A DNA stretch of 64,000 nt from Winogradskyella psychrotolerans (GCF_018860545.1 NZ_JAHKPN010000018.1:84221-148220), one strand, 5' to 3'. Counted from the stretch's first letter, positions 53,733 to 63,246 are shown. Notes: a model not told the origin generated them from the sequence alone. Numbers and translations: made by a program.

Positions 53733-54728
53733 TTATTTCGAAAGCTCTAACATTCTTTCAATAGGAACAATCGCTTTTTTTGCTAATTCGGCATCCACTT
53801 CAATGTTGGGCAACTCGTACTTTATACACAAATACAGTTTTTTTAAGGTATTCATTTTCATATAAGCACATTCGCTACAAGCACAAGTGTTATCTTCTTT
53901 TGCAGGTGCAGGGATGATTTGCTTATTCGGGTTTTCTTGCATCATCTGAAATAGAATTCCGGCTTCAGTAGCGACAATAAATTTAGTTTTAGGACTGTTT
54001 TTTACATGGTTTAATAATCCCGCTGTAGAACCAATATATTTAGCTACTCTAAGAAGATGCGCTTCCGATTCTGGGTGCGCAATTAACTCTGCATCGGGAT
54101 GTGCTTTACATAGGTTAATTAATTTTTCCATCGAAAACGCTTCATGAACAATACAGGCGCCATTCCAAAGCAGCATGTTTCTTCCTGTTTCTTTATTTAA
54201 ATAAGCGCCCAAATTTCTGTCTGGTGCAAAAATAATAGGTTGGTCTTTTGGAATAGAATCAATGATTTTTCTAGCGTTGGAGGACGTACATACATAATCA
54301 CTCAAAGCTTTTACTTCGGCCGAACAATTAATGTAAGTCACGACTAAATGGTCTGGATGCTGTTTTTTAAATTCTGAAAATTTATCAGGTGGACAAGAAT
54401 CAGCTAAGGAGCAACCTGCTAATAAATCTGGCAACACAACTTTCTTTGTTGGATTTAAAATTTTAGCAGTTTCGGCCATGAAATGTACACCTGCAAAAAT
54501 AATCATGTCTGCATCTGTTTTAGCAGCCTGTTGCGCTAATGCTAAACTATCACCAACAAAATCAGCAATAGCTTGTATCTCATCTATTTGATAATAATGC
54601 GCTAAGAGTATGGCGTTTTTCTCTTTTTTTAAACGATTAATTTCTGTTACGTAATCAACATCAAGCGTTTCAATATCTAAATAGCCTTTTTTGTTTAGGT
54701 TTATTTTAGCGGATTCTAGTGGTGTCAT
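53733..54728 (-). CDS. nadA: Quinolinate synthase A
   Basis: The 331-residue [4Fe-4S] enzyme condenses iminoaspartate and dihydroxyacetone phosphate to quinolinate. Cluster cysteines are visible at C106 (LLAGCSL), C192 (NGACIVHE) and C287 (CSECAYM). The N-terminal YLLAHYYQ-like block ([13 protein letters not shown]) is typical. It precedes nadB. No nadC is in the window, so quinolinate phosphoribosyltransferase must be elsewhere. Confidence 0.96.
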   Translation of the reverse strand: MTPLESAKINLNKKGYLDIETLDVDYVTEINRLKKEKNAILLAHYYQIDEIQAIADFVGDSLALAQQAAKTDADMIIFAGVHFMAETAKILNPTKKVVLPDLLAGCSLADSCPPDKFSEFKKQHPDHLVVTYINCSAEVKALSDYVCTSSNARKIIDSIPKDQPIIFAPDRNLGAYLNKETGRNMLLWNGACIVHEAFSMEKLINLCKAHPDAELIAHPESEAHLLRVAKYIGSTAGLLNHVKNSPKTKFIVATEAGILFQMMQENPNKQIIPAPAKEDNTCACSECAYMKMNTLKKLYLCIKYELPNIEVDAELAKKAIVPIERMLELSK

Positions 54729-54878
54729 TTCTATTTAAGTTCAATACGTTTTTGAAAATAAGGCCTATGTTTTGCAAAAGTAGGAGCTAGCTTTTTTCTA
54801 AAACATGATAAAAAACATATAAAAACTTGAATTTTTTACGACCTTTCTAATATTGTATTTTTTGGTAGATATGTAAGA

Positions 54879-54906
54879 AGCATTCATTTTAAGATGAATG
54901 CTTTTT
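54879..54906. terminator. Hairpin of the repeated terminator family, copy 2
   Basis: AGCATTCAT/ATGAATGCT, a perfect 9-base stem followed by TTTTT on the plus strand. It lies between nadA and pncA, where both genes read leftward, so on that strand the T-run is weak. It shares the sequence GTAAGAAGCATTCA with copy 1. Confidence 0.6.
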
Positions 54907-54934
54907 AGTGCGTAATATTCTAATGGTATTGTGA

Positions 54935-55543
54935 TTATAGTGATTCTGAAGTCATGATTTTGATTCCCTTTTTAGTCATGTGGTTCTTAAGTTTTTCAAA
55001 CGCTTCATTATCTAAGGCTTTAGAAGCGTCTTCAATAAAAGTGCAGTTAAACCCTTCATTATAAGCATCAATAATTGAAAAGTAAACACAAATATCTGCG
55101 GCTAAACCACATAAAAATAATTCTGTAGTACCTTTCTCTTTCAGATATCCTGCTAATCCAGTAGATTTTAAATGGCCATTGTCAAAAAAAGCACTATAGC
55201 TATCAATAGTTATGACGGTTCCTTTTCTAAAAATAGCTTCAAATTTTTCAGTATTTAAATCCGGATGAAATGCTGCACCTTCCGTGCCTTGCACACAATG
55301 ATCTGGCCATAAGGTTTGTGGTTGACCATGTAATTCTATGACATCAAAATTAGATTTTCCGTTATGATTACTTGCAAAACTTATATGATCTTTTGGATGC
55401 CAATCTTGAGTGGCTAATACCAAATCAAATTTATTTTGAATTGAATTAATGACTGGCACTATTTGATCTCCATGAGCAACAGGTAGCGAGCCACTTGGCA
55501 TAAAATCGTTCTGAACATCAATAATAAGTAAGGTTTTCATCAA
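54935..55543 (-). CDS. pncA: Nicotinamidase
   Basis: The 202-residue isochorismatase-fold amidase converts nicotinamide to nicotinate. Catalytic C152 lies in the CGLAADICV block, D9 in IIDVQNDF, with metal ligands in ATQDWHPKDH (D47, H49, H53) and WPDHCVQGT. It is followed downstream by nadA and preceded by pncB with 23 bases between, so the salvage pair may form one transcript. Confidence 0.95.
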   Translation of the reverse strand: MMKTLLIIDVQNDFMPSGSLPVAHGDQIVPVINSIQNKFDLVLATQDWHPKDHISFASNHNGKSNFDVIELHGQPQTLWPDHCVQGTEGAAFHPDLNTEKFEAIFRKGTVITIDSYSAFFDNGHLKSTGLAGYLKEKGTTELFLCGLAADICVYFSIIDAYNEGFNCTFIEDASKALDNEAFEKLKNHMTKKGIKIMTSESL

Positions 55544-55566
55544 TAGAAATTTTGTTAATATACAAT

Positions 55567-56964
55567 CTAGTATTTATGCTTATTAATTAAAATATCGCGT
55601 TCTTTTTTAAGTTGCGAACTCAATCCGATTTTATAAATATGCGGATTCTGAAAACGTTTATATTCATCAGGTAGTTGCTTTAATCGCGATTGAGAATACT
55701 CTGCAATTTCAGTTACCGTTCTAGGTGAAATTATTCTTTTGCCGTCTTTCATCACCTGTTTCAGTAGCGGTTCGTGCTTATAGGAATTAAGTTCTAAACT
55801 CTTAGTCGTATCAAAAGGGTGTTCCATAAGTGCAACCTGATCTTCAGAAGAAATGGTTATCGCATCCGCACCATAAAACATGTTATTGTCATCTAGCATG
55901 CGGTAGACTTGCTTTTTAAAAGGAAGTGATGTTTTAATAATATTTTCGGAAAGTTTAATTCTTGGTGTATTATTATATTCTGATAATTTATAAACTCCAT
56001 CCAAAGAAGCGTCTGGTTTTCCGGTCACTAAATTAGTACCAACCCCATAAATATCAATCGGTGCACCTTGTTCTTTCAAACTTTTAATAACGTATTCATC
56101 AAGTTGATTAGAAACTACAATTTTTACATCTTTTAAATTGGCTTCATCTAATAATACACGTGTTTTTTTAGATAAATAGGCCAAATCACCACTATCTAAA
56201 CGAATACCCAATAGTTTATCACCGCGCTCTTCCATTTCTTTAGCCACAGTAATAGCATTAGGAAGTCCACTTTTTAAGGTGTTATAGGTGTCAATTAATA
56301 GCACACAATTTTTTGGTCGCATTTTAGCAAAATCTCTAAATGCTTGTAATTCATCTTCGTAACTTTGAATAAAAGAGTGCGCCATTGTGCCTGTAGAAGG
56401 AATATCATAATCTTCGGCAGCCTTTACATTACTGGTACTATCAAAACCACCAATAGCGGCAGCTCTTGAAGCATAATAACCACCTGTGGCATGCGCACGA
56501 CGTAAACCCATATCTAACAAAATACCATTTTTAGCACTATATTTTATTCTACTAGCCTTTGTTGCAATTAGGGTCTGAAAATTCAAAATATTTAATAAAA
56601 GCGTCTCTATAATTTGGGCTTCCATAATATTCGCTTCTACCTGTAATATTGGTCTGTTTGGAAATACAACATCGCCTTCGTTAGTAGAATAAATATTTCC
56701 TTTAAATCTAAAATTCTTTAAATAGTCTAAAAAATCATTTTTAAAGCCCTTTTGTTTTAAATATGAAATATCAGATGAAGAGAATTCTAAGGTTTCAAGA
56801 ATTTCCAAAACATCTTCTAAGCCAGCAAAAATGGAATAACCACCTTCAAAAGGATTATGCCTAAAATAATAATCAAATACAGCGCGTCCATCGGGTTTCG
56901 TTCCAAAATAAACTTGGGCCATTGTAATTTGATAGAGATCGGTGTAAGCTGCTGTAATATTCAT
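55567..56964 (-). CDS. pncB: Nicotinate phosphoribosyltransferase
   Basis: The 465-residue enzyme converts nicotinate and PRPP to nicotinate mononucleotide. Typical features are TDLYQITMAQVYF at the N-terminus, the FDYYFRHNPF segment, a GLRRAHATGG block near residues 155-165, RLDSGDLAYLSKK and VVSNQLDEY. Length is that of the long bacterial form. Divergent from the efflux operon, with 413 bases between. Confidence 0.94.
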   Translation of the reverse strand: MNITAAYTDLYQITMAQVYFGTKPDGRAVFDYYFRHNPFEGGYSIFAGLEDVLEILETLEFSSSDISYLKQKGFKNDFLDYLKNFRFKGNIYSTNEGDVVFPNRPILQVEANIMEAQIIETLLLNILNFQTLIATKASRIKYSAKNGILLDMGLRRAHATGGYYASRAAAIGGFDSTSNVKAAEDYDIPSTGTMAHSFIQSYEDELQAFRDFAKMRPKNCVLLIDTYNTLKSGLPNAITVAKEMEERGDKLLGIRLDSGDLAYLSKKTRVLLDEANLKDVKIVVSNQLDEYVIKSLKEQGAPIDIYGVGTNLVTGKPDASLDGVYKLSEYNNTPRIKLSENIIKTSLPFKKQVYRMLDDNNMFYGADAITISSEDQVALMEHPFDTTKSLELNSYKHEPLLKQVMKDGKRIISPRTVTEIAEYSQSRLKQLPDEYKRFQNPHIYKIGLSSQLKKERDILINKHKY

Positions 56965-57090
56965 AAGAAGTTTTTGAAAAATAAAGTGAATAAAATTAAG
57001 GATATTTTACCACTCTAAGAACGAGAAAGTACTAAACTTATAGTTTGATGTTTATTCGAAAATATGAAATCATTTTGCGTTTTCTGTAAA

Positions 57091-57134
57091 GTAACAAATG
57101 TTACTAAGTGATGCTGCTTAATAAGTTAATTTTG
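57091..57134 (+). promoter_or_regulatory. CRP/FNR-like operator and promoter of the candidate small RNA
   Basis: GTAAC-aaat-GTTAC (57091-57104) precedes a perfect -7 box TAATTTTG (57127-57134), 29.5 bases from the centre. The promoter points right, away from pncB. Expected start is near 57139. Confidence 0.72.
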
Positions 57135-57138
57135 TAAC

Positions 57139-57309
57139 GTTATAGCGAGTATATGTTTTGCATGAATAATTAGAGTTTTAAACTTTATAATAACAGTATG
57201 ATAGCAAGCCATATATAATTATAAAGGATTTAATATAGTTAACTGATGTGGTTATCAGTTTTTGGTTGGTTAGTAAAAAAGCATTCATTTTAAAGTGAAT
57301 GCTTTTTTT
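57139..57309 (+). ncRNA. Candidate regulated small RNA (or efflux leader)
   Basis: The segment starts at the predicted transcription start of an operator-controlled promoter and ends at a double intrinsic terminator. It has no ORF longer than six codons from an ATG. It is about 170 nt long. Because the terminator lies upstream of a second promoter for tolC, the transcript should be a separate RNA. No homologous RNA family was recognised. The assignment rests on promoter and terminator only. Confidence 0.45.
57241..57309 (+). terminator. Tandem double-hairpin terminator, copy 3
   Basis: AACTGAT/ATCAGTT (57241-57260) then AGCATTCA/TGAATGCT (57280-57303) followed by TTTTTT. It repeats the layout and most of the sequence of the terminator at 52054-52125. 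It stands in a divergent region, where a terminator is only needed if something is transcribed from 57139. Confidence 0.85.
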
Positions 57310-57314
57310 GTTAG

Positions 57315-57358
57315 GTAACATTGGTTACCAACCAACGTTTTTTATCGCTTTATTTTTG
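57315..57358 (+). promoter_or_regulatory. CRP/FNR-like operator and promoter of the efflux operon
   Basis: GTAAC-attg-GTTAC (57315-57328) precedes TATTTTTG (57351-57358), a perfect -7 box 29.5 bases from the centre. The ATG of the TolC-like gene is at 57378. Confidence 0.76.
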
Positions 57359-57377
57359 TACTAGAAATATTTTAAAT

Positions 57378-58688
57378 ATGAAAAGAATAACGTTTACGGT
57401 CATACTTTTAGTGTTGTTTGCCAATTACAATATACACGCACAAGAAAAGGTGGCCATATCTAAAACAGAAGTCTTAACTAAAGTTTCAGAAAACAATACG
57501 AGCATTAAGATTTCTGAGGAAGATTTTAATCAAGCCAAAGCAGATTTTAGACAAACCAATGCAGTGTTTTTGCCAAACATAACGGCGAGTCATACAGCAA
57601 TGGCAACTACAAATCCGTTGATGGCATTTGGTTCTAAATTGAATCAAGAAATTTTAACAGCAAATGATTTCAATCCAGCCTTATTAAACGATCCATCTCA
57701 GATTGAAAACTATGCGACAAAATTCGAAATTCAGCAACCATTAATTAATGTTGATGGTATGTTTCAACGAAAAGCAGCTAAATCTAAAATGGAAGCGATG
57801 TCTTTAAAGACGGAACGTACACAAGATTATTTAGCGTTTGAGGTTGAAAAAGCTTACATGCAATTACAGTTGGCTTATAAAGCAGTAGATGTTTTAGAAA
57901 CCGCTTTAGAAGCTGCAAATGCGAATAAGAAGTTAGCGGACAACAGTTTAAAACAAGGGTGTTTGCAACGTTCTGATGTGTTGAATGTTGAAGTACGCGT
58001 TACTGAAGTTCAAAATCAATTACAATCAGCTAAAAGCAATGTGCAAAATGCCTCAAATTATTTGTCGTTTTTAATGAATGACGAAAGCTATGTGGTGTAT
58101 ACACCAACAGATGATTTAACGGTTTCAACTTTTGGATTAGAGGATAAAAGTATTTCAGAAAATCGTTCGGATATAAAAGCGATGCAATTAGCTTCAAACG
58201 CATATGAAGCGATGAATAAAGCTGATAAAATGGCTTTTTTACCACGGTTAAATGCTTTTGGGAGTTATGAATTATATGATGATCAAATTTTTCAAGCCGA
58301 TGCCAGTGGGTATTTATTTGGCGCACAATTAAGTTGGGATATTTTTCAAGGCTCTAAACGTTTTGGGAAAGCACAAAAAAGTAAATCGGAATTTGAAAAG
58401 TCGAAATTAGAATACAAACAATATGTCTCACAAAGTAATTTAGAATTAAACAAAGCGAAACGCGCTTTTATTGATGCAGAAAATAAATTAAAATTAAACA
58501 GTTTAGCTTTAGAGCAATCCGAAGAATCTTTAAGAATTAGAACCAATAGATTTAAAGAAGGTTTAGAAAAAACATCGGATTTACTAATTGCTGAAACTCA
58601 ATTTGCGCAAAAACAATTAGAGTATTACCAAACTATTTTCGAATACAATTACGCACAAGCTTACTTACAATTTTTAACTAAAGAATAA
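57378..58688 (+). CDS. TolC-family outer membrane efflux protein
   Basis: A 436-residue protein from the ATG at 57378; an upstream in-frame start at 57321 overlaps the operator and -7 box and is rejected. The signal peptide ends at NIHAQ. The body has two TolC-type coiled-coil repeats with long Ala/Gln/Glu-rich helices (EKAYMQLQLAYKAVD; NLELNKAKRAFIDAE). It forms the outer-membrane channel of the tripartite pump encoded downstream. The gene is under the GTAAC operator. Confidence 0.93.
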   Translation: MKRITFTVILLVLFANYNIHAQEKVAISKTEVLTKVSENNTSIKISEEDFNQAKADFRQTNAVFLPNITASHTAMATTNPLMAFGSKLNQEILTANDFNPALLNDPSQIENYATKFEIQQPLINVDGMFQRKAAKSKMEAMSLKTERTQDYLAFEVEKAYMQLQLAYKAVDVLETALEAANANKKLADNSLKQGCLQRSDVLNVEVRVTEVQNQLQSAKSNVQNASNYLSFLMNDESYVVYTPTDDLTVSTFGLEDKSISENRSDIKAMQLASNAYEAMNKADKMAFLPRLNAFGSYELYDDQIFQADASGYLFGAQLSWDIFQGSKRFGKAQKSKSEFEKSKLEYKQYVSQSNLELNKAKRAFIDAENKLKLNSLALEQSEESLRIRTNRFKEGLEKTSDLLIAETQFAQKQLEYYQTIFEYNYAQAYLQFLTKE

Positions 58689-58690
58689 CC

Positions 58691-58744
58691 TCTCGACTGC
58701 GCTCGAGATGACAAACTTTTGTCTGGTTGAGCGCAGTCGAAACC
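58691..58744. repeat. Inverted repeat element with TCGACTGCGCTC arms
   Basis: The arm tcgactgcgctc (58693-58704) is the reverse complement of gagcgcagtcga (58729-58740), enclosing a second small hairpin (gacaaa/tttgtc). It is GC-rich against the local background and follows the tolC stop by two bases. The same core occurs at 63247-63305. Confidence 0.85.
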
Positions 58745-58766
58745 TAATTAATAAACAAATCATAAA

Positions 58767-59843
58767 ATGAAAAAAACATATACAATCCTAACATTTTCAT
58801 TAGCCTTGTTATTTGCGAGTTGTGGCAGTGAAGATCAAAAAGCCGCCGTAGATAACACCCCAGCAATTGCTGTAAAAACCAGTCAGGTTGAAGCTAATGG
58901 AAACAGTCCGTTTTTATCCGTAAGCGGAAAAATTCAAGCTTCAAATAGTGCAGATTTAAGCACAAGAATGATGGGTTACGTTAATAAAGTACATGTTAAT
59001 GTTGGAGATAAAGTACGTAAAGGACAATTATTAGTGTCTATCAATAATGCCGATTTACAAGCCAAACGCGCACAAGTCAATGCCGGAATCACAGAAGCAA
59101 CAGCTGCTTTTAATAGCGCACAAAAAGATTACAACCGTTTTAAAAACTTATTTGCAGAGCAAAGTGCATCACAGAAAGAGATGGATGATATGACGGCAAA
59201 TTTTGAAATGGCAAAAGCACGATTGGAGTCTGCCAATCAAATGAAAAACGAAATCAACGCACAATTTACATACAGTAATATTACAGCACCATTTAGTGGA
59301 ACAATTACAAGTAAAAATGTGGAAGCTGGTAATATGGCAAATCCAGGAGCACCATTAATAAGTATTGAAACACCAGGACATTTTGAAGTGATGGCAATGG
59401 TACCAGAATCTGAAATTTCAGAAATTAAAAAAGGGACTACAGTTGATGTTTTGGTAAAATCTATTAACCAAACCATTAAAGGAAAGGTGACTGAAGTTAG
59501 TACATCTGCAAAAAATACTGGAGGTCAATATTTAGTGAAAATAAATTTAGATAAAACAGATGCGAAAATCTTATCTGGCATGTTTACAACAGTTCAATTT
59601 CCTGTAGAACGTAAAGCTAAATCAGAAATGGTTTTAGTACCAACAGCAGCTATTATAACTAACGGACAATTATCGGGTGTGTATACGGTAAGCCAAAGTA
59701 ATACAGCATTATTACGTTGGTTGCGTTTAGGTAGAACTTTTGGAGACCAAGTAGAAGTTTTATCTGGTTTAAATGCAGACGAAGCTTATATCGTTTCAGC
59801 TGAAGGAAAACTTTACAATGGTGCTAAAATCAGTGTTCAGTAA
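58767..59843 (+). CDS. RND efflux periplasmic adaptor lipoprotein
   Basis: A 358-residue membrane fusion protein. The lipobox is LFASC, so it is anchored in the inner membrane. It has HlyD-type lipoyl halves (GYVNKVHVNVGDKVRKGQLLV and PFSGTITSKNVEAGNM) flanking an alpha-hairpin (about 100-170), then beta-barrel and membrane-proximal domains. It links the inner pump to the TolC channel. It is 78 bases after tolC. Confidence 0.94.
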   Translation: MKKTYTILTFSLALLFASCGSEDQKAAVDNTPAIAVKTSQVEANGNSPFLSVSGKIQASNSADLSTRMMGYVNKVHVNVGDKVRKGQLLVSINNADLQAKRAQVNAGITEATAAFNSAQKDYNRFKNLFAEQSASQKEMDDMTANFEMAKARLESANQMKNEINAQFTYSNITAPFSGTITSKNVEAGNMANPGAPLISIETPGHFEVMAMVPESEISEIKKGTTVDVLVKSINQTIKGKVTEVSTSAKNTGGQYLVKINLDKTDAKILSGMFTTVQFPVERKAKSEMVLVPTAAIITNGQLSGVYTVSQSNTALLRWLRLGRTFGDQVEVLSGLNADEAYIVSAEGKLYNGAKISVQ

Positions 59844-59941
59844 ACAGTCGCAGTTTTCAGGATTGGGTCTAAGTAAAATTAAAGAATAACACAAATAAGA
59901 GAAAGCAGTCAAAGTAACAGTTTTCAGTTTATCCCGCAATA

Positions 59942-60040
59942 GTTTTCTCCTTTGGGGAATTAAAGGGGGCTAAAAAATAATAATAACTAAAAAATAACCC
60001 GTAACAGTTTTTCCCCTTTGGGGAAATTAAAAGGGGCCAA
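59942..60040. repeat. Two copies of the CCTTTGGGG...AAAGGGG element
   Basis: The element gtttttcccctttggggaa(n)ttaaaaggggcc occurs near 60007-60040, and a slightly changed copy at 59942-59973. The second copy ends 3 bases before the RND ATG, so its GGGG tract could act as an unusual ribosome-binding site. Such elements are common between flavobacterial genes. Confidence 0.75.
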
Positions 60041-60042
60041 TT

Positions 60043-63000
60043 ATGAAAGAAGGAATCGCAGGAAAAATCGCCAAAGTCTTTATGCAATCTAAGTTAACCG
60101 TGTTGTTAATGATTGTGTTTATGGTGGTAGGTGTATATAGTTCATTTTTAATTCCACGTGAAGAGGAACCACAAATTGATGTGCCAATGGCAGACATTTT
60201 CGTTGGTTATCCTGGAGCAAGTCCTACGGAAGTAGAATCGCGAGTGATTAAGCCATTAGAGCAATTAATTTCTAATATCAAAGGTGTGGAATACGTGTAT
60301 TCTACGTCTATGAAAGAACAAGGTATGGTGATTGTTCAGTTTTATGTTGGCGAAGATATTGAGCGTTCGTTTGTAAAAATGTACAACGAAATCAATAAAC
60401 ACATGGACCAAATGCCAGCTGGTGTTACGTTTCCATTAGTGAAAACTAGAGCGATTGATGATGTACCAATGTTAGGTTTAACGTTGTGGAGTGAGAATTA
60501 TGACGATTATCAATTAAACCAAATGGCTCAAGAGTTAGAAGCCGAAATTAAAAAGGTAAATGATGTAGCAATTACGCATAAAATAGGAGGAAGAGACCGT
60601 CAGTTACGTGTGGTTTTAGATAAGGATAAATTGGCTGCGAGTGGCTTAGATTTCTTGTCGGTTTCTGAAATGATTAAGGCTAATAACAGTCAATTAAGTG
60701 CTGGAAGTTTTGATAAAGGTGATACTGAATTTTTGGTGAATACTGGTAAATTCTTAGCATCTGTAACCGATGTTGAAAATTTAGTGGTTGGTGTACAACA
60801 AAATCAGCCCATTTATTTAAAACAAGTCGCTAAGATTATTGATGGTCCGGAAGTGCCACAAAATTATGTGAGTTTAGGTTTTGGAAAAGGAGGCGAAAAA
60901 TCAGCTGAATATAAATCTGAATATTCTGCAGTTACTATTTCTGTTGCTAAACGAAAAGGTGCAGATGCGATGAAAATCGCAGAAGTCATTATTGATAAAG
61001 TAGACCATTTACGTAGTACTTTAATTCCTGATGATGTTCACGTAGAAATCACAAGAAACTACGGAGAAACAGCGTCTCATAAAGTGTCAGAATTATTGTT
61101 ACACTTGATAGGTTCAATCTTCGCAGTGACGATTGTTGTGATGTTAGCTATGGGTTGGCGAGGTGGATTGGTTGTGTTTTTATCAGTACCAATTACGTTT
61201 GCGTTAACGTTGTTGAGTTACTATATGATGGATTATACACTCAACCGAATCACGCTTTTCGCATTGGTATTTGTAACAGGTATTGTCGTCGATGACTCAA
61301 TTATTATTGCTGAAAATATGCACAGGCATTTTAAAATGAAGCGCTTGCCATTTAAACAAGCGGCATTATATGCAATTAACGAAGTTGGTAACCCAACGAT
61401 TTTAGCAACGTTTACTGTAATAGCTTCAGTATTACCAATGGCATTTGTTTCTGGATTAATGGGACCATATATGGCACCAATGCCAATTGGAGCGTCTATT
61501 GCCATGATATTATCTTTATTTGTAGCCTTAACAATCACACCATATTTAGGGTATATTTTCTTAAGAGAAAAAGATAAAAAAGGAGCAGAAGAGAAACCTG
61601 AAAAAGCGGTAGAGGATACTCTTATTTATAGAATTTACAACAAGTTTGAAAGACCACTTTTAGAAAGTAAAGGCAAACGTTGGTTGTTTTTATTAGGAAC
61701 GTTCGCCGTGTTAATGGGAACCATGGTATTGTTTTTTACAAACTCGGTAGCAGTAAAAATGTTACCTTTTGATAACAAGAATGAATTCCAAGTGGTCATT
61801 GATATGCCTGAAGGCACAACTTTAGAAAGAACAGGAGTTGTAGCTCAAGAGATTTCTCAATATTTATCTAACAGACCAGAAGTTGTCAATTATCAAAACT
61901 ATGTTGGGACGTCTGCACCAATTACATTTAATGGTTTAGTGCGTCATTATGATTTACGTGGCGGAAGTAACATGGCAGATATTCAAGTAAATTTATTGGC
62001 CAAAGAAGACCGTTCTGCACAAAGTCATGATATTGCGAAATTATTGCGTCCAGATATTCAGAAAATAGCAGCAAAATATAATGCGAATGTGAAGTTGGTA
62101 GAAGTGCCGCCAGGACCACCAGTAATGTCAACCATTGTTGCCGAAGTTTATGGGCCTGATTATGAAGAGCAAATCAAGGTTGCAAACCACGTTCAAGATA
62201 TATTAAAAAATACTGATGATGTGGTTGATATCGATTGGATGGTTGAAGATGACCAAACCGAATATCAATTCGACATCAATAAAGAAAAAGCGATGTTATA
62301 TGGTGTTGCGCCACAGCAAATTGCTTATACCATGAATATGGCCTTGTCTAATAGAGCAATTTCTAATTTATATGATGAAGATGCAGTAAACCAAATAGGT
62401 TTGGTATTAGCGTTAGATGAAAAAGAAAAATCCACTATTACTGATATTTCACAATTAAAAGTAAAATCTAAAATGGGGAATATGGTACCGATTTCAGATT
62501 TGGTTAATATTTCTCAAACTACAGCAGCAAAAAGTATTTACCACAAGAATCAAAAACGTGTGGTTTATGTAATGGCTGATATGGCTGGCGAATTAGAGAG
62601 TCCTGCTTATGCTATTTTAGGAATAGAAAAAAAGTTGAAAGAGATTCCATTACCACAAGGTTTTGAGATGAACGAAATGTACTTAGGTCAACCAGAATTT
62701 GAAGATGATTATACCGTAAAATGGGATGGCGAATGGCAAATTACATTAGAAGTATTTAGAGATTTAGGGATTGCCTTTTTAGGTGCTATTATATTGATTT
62801 ACATATTAATTGTTGGATGGTTTCAAAACTTTAAAGCACCTGTGGTAATGATGGTAGCAATTCCGTTGTCTTTAATCGGAATTATTCTTGGACACTGGAT
62901 AATGGGAGCATTTTTTACAGCAACATCTTTTATTGGTATGATTGCTTTAGCAGGAATCATGGTAAGAAACTCTGTATTACTGATTGATTTTATCAATTTA

Positions 63001-63237
63001 AGAACAGCTGAAGGCGTACCATTAAAACAAGCTGCGATTGAAGCTGGAGCTGTAAGAACAACGCCTATTTTACTGACGGCAGGAACCGTTGTAATTGGAG
63101 CCTTTGTGATTCTGTTTGACCCCATTTTCCAAGGATTAGCAATTTCATTAATGGGAGGAACAATAGTGTCAACGGTGTTAACATTATTGGTTGTGCCATT
63201 AGTGTATTATATGATAGAGAAGAAAAATTATAAGTAA
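60043..63237 (+). CDS. RND efflux pump, HAE1-type inner-membrane subunit
   Basis: The 1064-residue proton-driven transporter. Twelve membrane helices frame two large periplasmic loops. The proton-relay aspartates are in GIVVDDSIIIAEN (TM4), and IPREEEPQIDVPMADIFVGYPGASPTEVE at the start is a family signature. The TM11 region GMIALAGIMVRNSVLLIDF is intact. Substrates of HAE1 pumps are hydrophobic or amphiphilic compounds. The gene follows the adaptor after 199 bases that hold repeats. Confidence 0.94.
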   Translation: MKEGIAGKIAKVFMQSKLTVLLMIVFMVVGVYSSFLIPREEEPQIDVPMADIFVGYPGASPTEVESRVIKPLEQLISNIKGVEYVYSTSMKEQGMVIVQFYVGEDIERSFVKMYNEINKHMDQMPAGVTFPLVKTRAIDDVPMLGLTLWSENYDDYQLNQMAQELEAEIKKVNDVAITHKIGGRDRQLRVVLDKDKLAASGLDFLSVSEMIKANNSQLSAGSFDKGDTEFLVNTGKFLASVTDVENLVVGVQQNQPIYLKQVAKIIDGPEVPQNYVSLGFGKGGEKSAEYKSEYSAVTISVAKRKGADAMKIAEVIIDKVDHLRSTLIPDDVHVEITRNYGETASHKVSELLLHLIGSIFAVTIVVMLAMGWRGGLVVFLSVPITFALTLLSYYMMDYTLNRITLFALVFVTGIVVDDSIIIAENMHRHFKMKRLPFKQAALYAINEVGNPTILATFTVIASVLPMAFVSGLMGPYMAPMPIGASIAMILSLFVALTITPYLGYIFLREKDKKGAEEKPEKAVEDTLIYRIYNKFERPLLESKGKRWLFLLGTFAVLMGTMVLFFTNSVAVKMLPFDNKNEFQVVIDMPEGTTLERTGVVAQEISQYLSNRPEVVNYQNYVGTSAPITFNGLVRHYDLRGGSNMADIQVNLLAKEDRSAQSHDIAKLLRPDIQKIAAKYNANVKLVEVPPGPPVMSTIVAEVYGPDYEEQIKVANHVQDILKNTDDVVDIDWMVEDDQTEYQFDINKEKAMLYGVAPQQIAYTMNMALSNRAISNLYDEDAVNQIGLVLALDEKEKSTITDISQLKVKSKMGNMVPISDLVNISQTTAAKSIYHKNQKRVVYVMADMAGELESPAYAILGIEKKLKEIPLPQGFEMNEMYLGQPEFEDDYTVKWDGEWQITLEVFRDLGIAFLGAIILIYILIVGWFQNFKAPVVMMVAIPLSLIGIILGHWIMGAFFTATSFIGMIALAGIMVRNSVLLIDFINLRTAEGVPLKQAAIEAGAVRTTPILLTAGTVVIGAFVILFDPIFQGLAISLMGGTIVSTVLTLLVVPLVYYMIEKKNYK

Positions 63238-63246
63238 TATGTCTGG

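Larger units (their letters stand above)
56965..57377. other. Divergent region between pncB and the efflux operon
   Basis: No protein reading frame of note. It contains two GTAAC operators with promoters (57091-57134 and 57315-57358), a transcript candidate between them, and a double terminator (57241-57309). Confidence 0.8.

Noticed and set aside
57321..57377. Earlier start for the TolC-family gene
   Set aside because: It would place the coding start inside the operator and -7 box; the ATG at 57378 opens with a good signal peptide.
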